A stretch of 7,746 bases of DNA from Desulfobacca acetoxidans (GTDB lineage Bacteria > Desulfobacterota > Desulfobaccia > Desulfobaccales > 0-14-0-80-60-11): positions 1 through 7,746 of the forward strand of contig DYJG01000109.1 in NCBI GenBank assembly GCA_020723225.1. Direction: 5' to 3'. A program made the translations under genes and the position numbers. The notes beneath the pieces were generated by a model, which saw only the letters and a program-made list of their open reading frames with translations, ran no database searches and was not told the origin of the DNA. Of this stretch, positions 6,678 through 7,746 are shown in pieces (position 1 is the first letter of the stretch; every line of letters begins with the position of its first letter).

Positions 6678-7710
6678 AGTTTTTCGCATCCCCGCCTTTT
6701 TCGCGCAGCAACCAGGCCGTCCAGGGAGAGTCGGGAAAACCTTTGAGCCAGCCAAGTTTGCGGAAATGTTTCAGGCACCAGAGGCAAGGGGTCTCCGACA
6801 GGCCATCCGGGCTGCCGCGGTTGTTCAGCCTTGCCTCCACAACTGCGGCAGCCTGGCGAAACTGCCGGACCATAGCCTCTTTCAGCGAGACTTCCTTGAG
6901 GTCGGCCACCAGCTCCCCACAAAAGGAAGTGGGAATGCCGTCACCGACGTTAATGTGGGAGAGGGTGCAGCAGAAGATGACGTTCCCCTGGTAATCCACG
7001 TTCAAAAAGTCCACCAGGTGGCCGCAGTCCAGGATGCCTCCGCCCAGGGAGTAGCCGTCCACCGTGATTTTGTTCCTGGTGACCCCCATGAGGTCGGTTT
7101 GGATCCAACGGATCGTGTCCCCGGCCTCCCGGGGAGAAGGCAGCAGCCCTTCTCTGATGAAACCGGGGGTGGGAAAGGGATAGAGAAACCCATGCTCCAC
7201 TGCGCCCATCCTGACGCCCAGGAGGGCGAGCTCGGTGAGCTCGCCCCGATTGGCCGCAGTGACCGTGCTCTTCAGCGACAAAGGCAGGCGGTGGTTCCGG
7301 CACAGAGTCATGCCTTCCACCACTTCCCGGAAGGATTTCCGGCCCCTGAGGCCGTCATGGGTTGCGGCCCGGGCGCCGTCCAGGCTGAAACAGACGGAGG
7401 CCAGGCGCTCCTTGACCTGAGGTTCCAGGAGCAGGGGCAGGACATACTCCGGAAACCGGTAGCCGTTGGTGATCAGGGTGAACTCGAACCCCAGGCCGGC
7501 GATCAGGCGCAGCAGCTCCCCCAGGTGGGGGTAAAGGGCCACTTCGCCGCCGGTGAGGCAGATGGTTTTGAATCCCAATTCCCCGGCCTGAGACAAAATC
7601 GCGTCCGCGGTCTTAAACGGCAGAAAACCGGGAGCATCCGCCTTGTTCCGGAAACAGTGCCGGCAGGACCGGTTGCACTGATTCGTGGGTTCGAGAACGA
7701 TCTTTTTCAT
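6673..7710 (-). CDS. radical SAM/SPASM-type protein
   Basis: A 345-residue enzyme of the radical SAM superfamily. CNRSCRHC at residues 12-19 is the CX3CX2C motif that binds the SAM-cleaving 4Fe-4S cluster; LTGGE (52-56) is the SAM-binding GGE motif; TNGYRF (81-86) and FSLDGA (108-113) follow as in the family's half-barrel. Later cysteines C229, C247, C248, C264, C309 and C312 (ending CLWC), with VDYQGNVIFCC, have the layout of a SPASM or twitch domain holding auxiliary clusters, as in PqqE, sulfatase and peptide maturases. The substrate is unknown: SPASM proteins often modify ribosomal peptides, but others act on enzymes or small molecules. The ATG start is firm because the motif begins 12 residues in, though there is no good Shine-Dalgarno. 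It overlaps an upstream stop as TAATG, pointing to translational coupling. FecR follows after 66 bases. Confidence 0.92.
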   Translation of the reverse strand: MKKIVLEPTNQCNRSCRHCFRNKADAPGFLPFKTADAILSQAGELGFKTICLTGGEVALYPHLGELLRLIAGLGFEFTLITNGYRFPEYVLPLLLEPQVKERLASVCFSLDGARAATHDGLRGRKSFREVVEGMTLCRNHRLPLSLKSTVTAANRGELTELALLGVRMGAVEHGFLYPFPTPGFIREGLLPSPREAGDTIRWIQTDLMGVTRNKITVDGYSLGGGILDCGHLVDFLNVDYQGNVIFCCTLSHINVGDGIPTSFCGELVADLKEVSLKEAMVRQFRQAAAVVEARLNNRGSPDGLSETPCLWCLKHFRKLGWLKGFPDSPWTAWLLREKGGDAKNS

Positions 7711-7746
7711 TAGAATTTGCAGCAGCCGGTGCCGAACCAGTTAACC
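7710..7746 (-). CDS. C-terminal end of an upstream reading frame (partial)
   Basis: Read from the right edge, one frame gives VNWFGTGCCKF and then TAA at 7712-7710, sharing its last A with the ATG of the radical SAM gene (TAATG). This is the usual layout of a translationally coupled upstream gene and would explain why the radical SAM start has no ribosome site. Only eleven codons are visible. A Gly-Cys-Cys tail next to a SPASM-type maturase would fit a peptide substrate, but it could equally be the end of a larger protein or non-coding. The frame in phase with the radical SAM ATG carries TAA at 7743-7741, so that start cannot be extended past it. Confidence 0.35.
   Translation of the reverse strand, partial: VNWFGTGCCKF

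Noticed and set aside
6766..7713. 315-codon + strand open frame opposite the radical SAM gene
   Set aside because: The - strand carries intact CX3CX2C, GGE and SPASM-like cysteines; the + frame has no family signal.

Overview
The window carries two units that converge on an AT-rich gap. On the + strand at the left edge is a short tRNA operon. On the - strand, filling almost all the rest, is a tight run of GC-rich genes read from right to left. The protein set is that of a Gram-negative bacterium: an outer-membrane-type beta-barrel, a signal peptide on the FecR-like protein, class III cyclase signalling and a radical SAM/SPASM enzyme. The high GC content and gene style would fit Desulfobacterota (former Deltaproteobacteria), but that placement is a guess; nothing here proves it.

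Layout. Bases 1-55 are a GGGGTCA tandem repeat cut by the window edge. Bases 56-187 hold no gene, only a GC-rich perfect hairpin. A near-consensus sigma-70 promoter (188-216) drives tRNA-Gln(CTG) and tRNA-Asn(GTT), followed by a textbook intrinsic terminator. Bases 428-825 are AT-rich, unlike their surroundings, and hold no intact gene. On the - strand they contain a 19-codon stub of a DUF433-type antitoxin-like gene with its own ribosome binding site and -10 box, then a 45-codon orphan frame: the remains of an accessory insertion.

The - strand cluster, in transcription order, is: the last codons of an upstream reading frame (7746-7710, ending in NWFGTGCCKF and overlapping the next start as TAATG); a radical SAM/SPASM protein (7710-6673); a secreted FecR-domain protein with C-terminal TPRs (6606-5689); a TPR plus beta-barrel protein (about 5683-2795); and a CHASE2-domain adenylate cyclase (about 2811-826). 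Gaps are 66 nt or less, or the genes overlap, so co-transcription is likely. The promoter lies outside the window.

The most informative oddity is the junction near 5690-5750. The FecR frame stops in the middle of a TPR, and the barrel frame resumes TPR sequence one base out of phase with no signal peptide. The simplest reading is a single FecR-TPR-barrel outer membrane protein split by a one-base frameshift (real, programmed or a sequence error). Together with the CHASE2 cyclase, whose sensor domain faces the periplasm, this looks like an envelope sensing module that ends in cAMP. A radical SAM maturase and perhaps a small Cys-containing peptide sit at its head. How these parts cooperate is inference.
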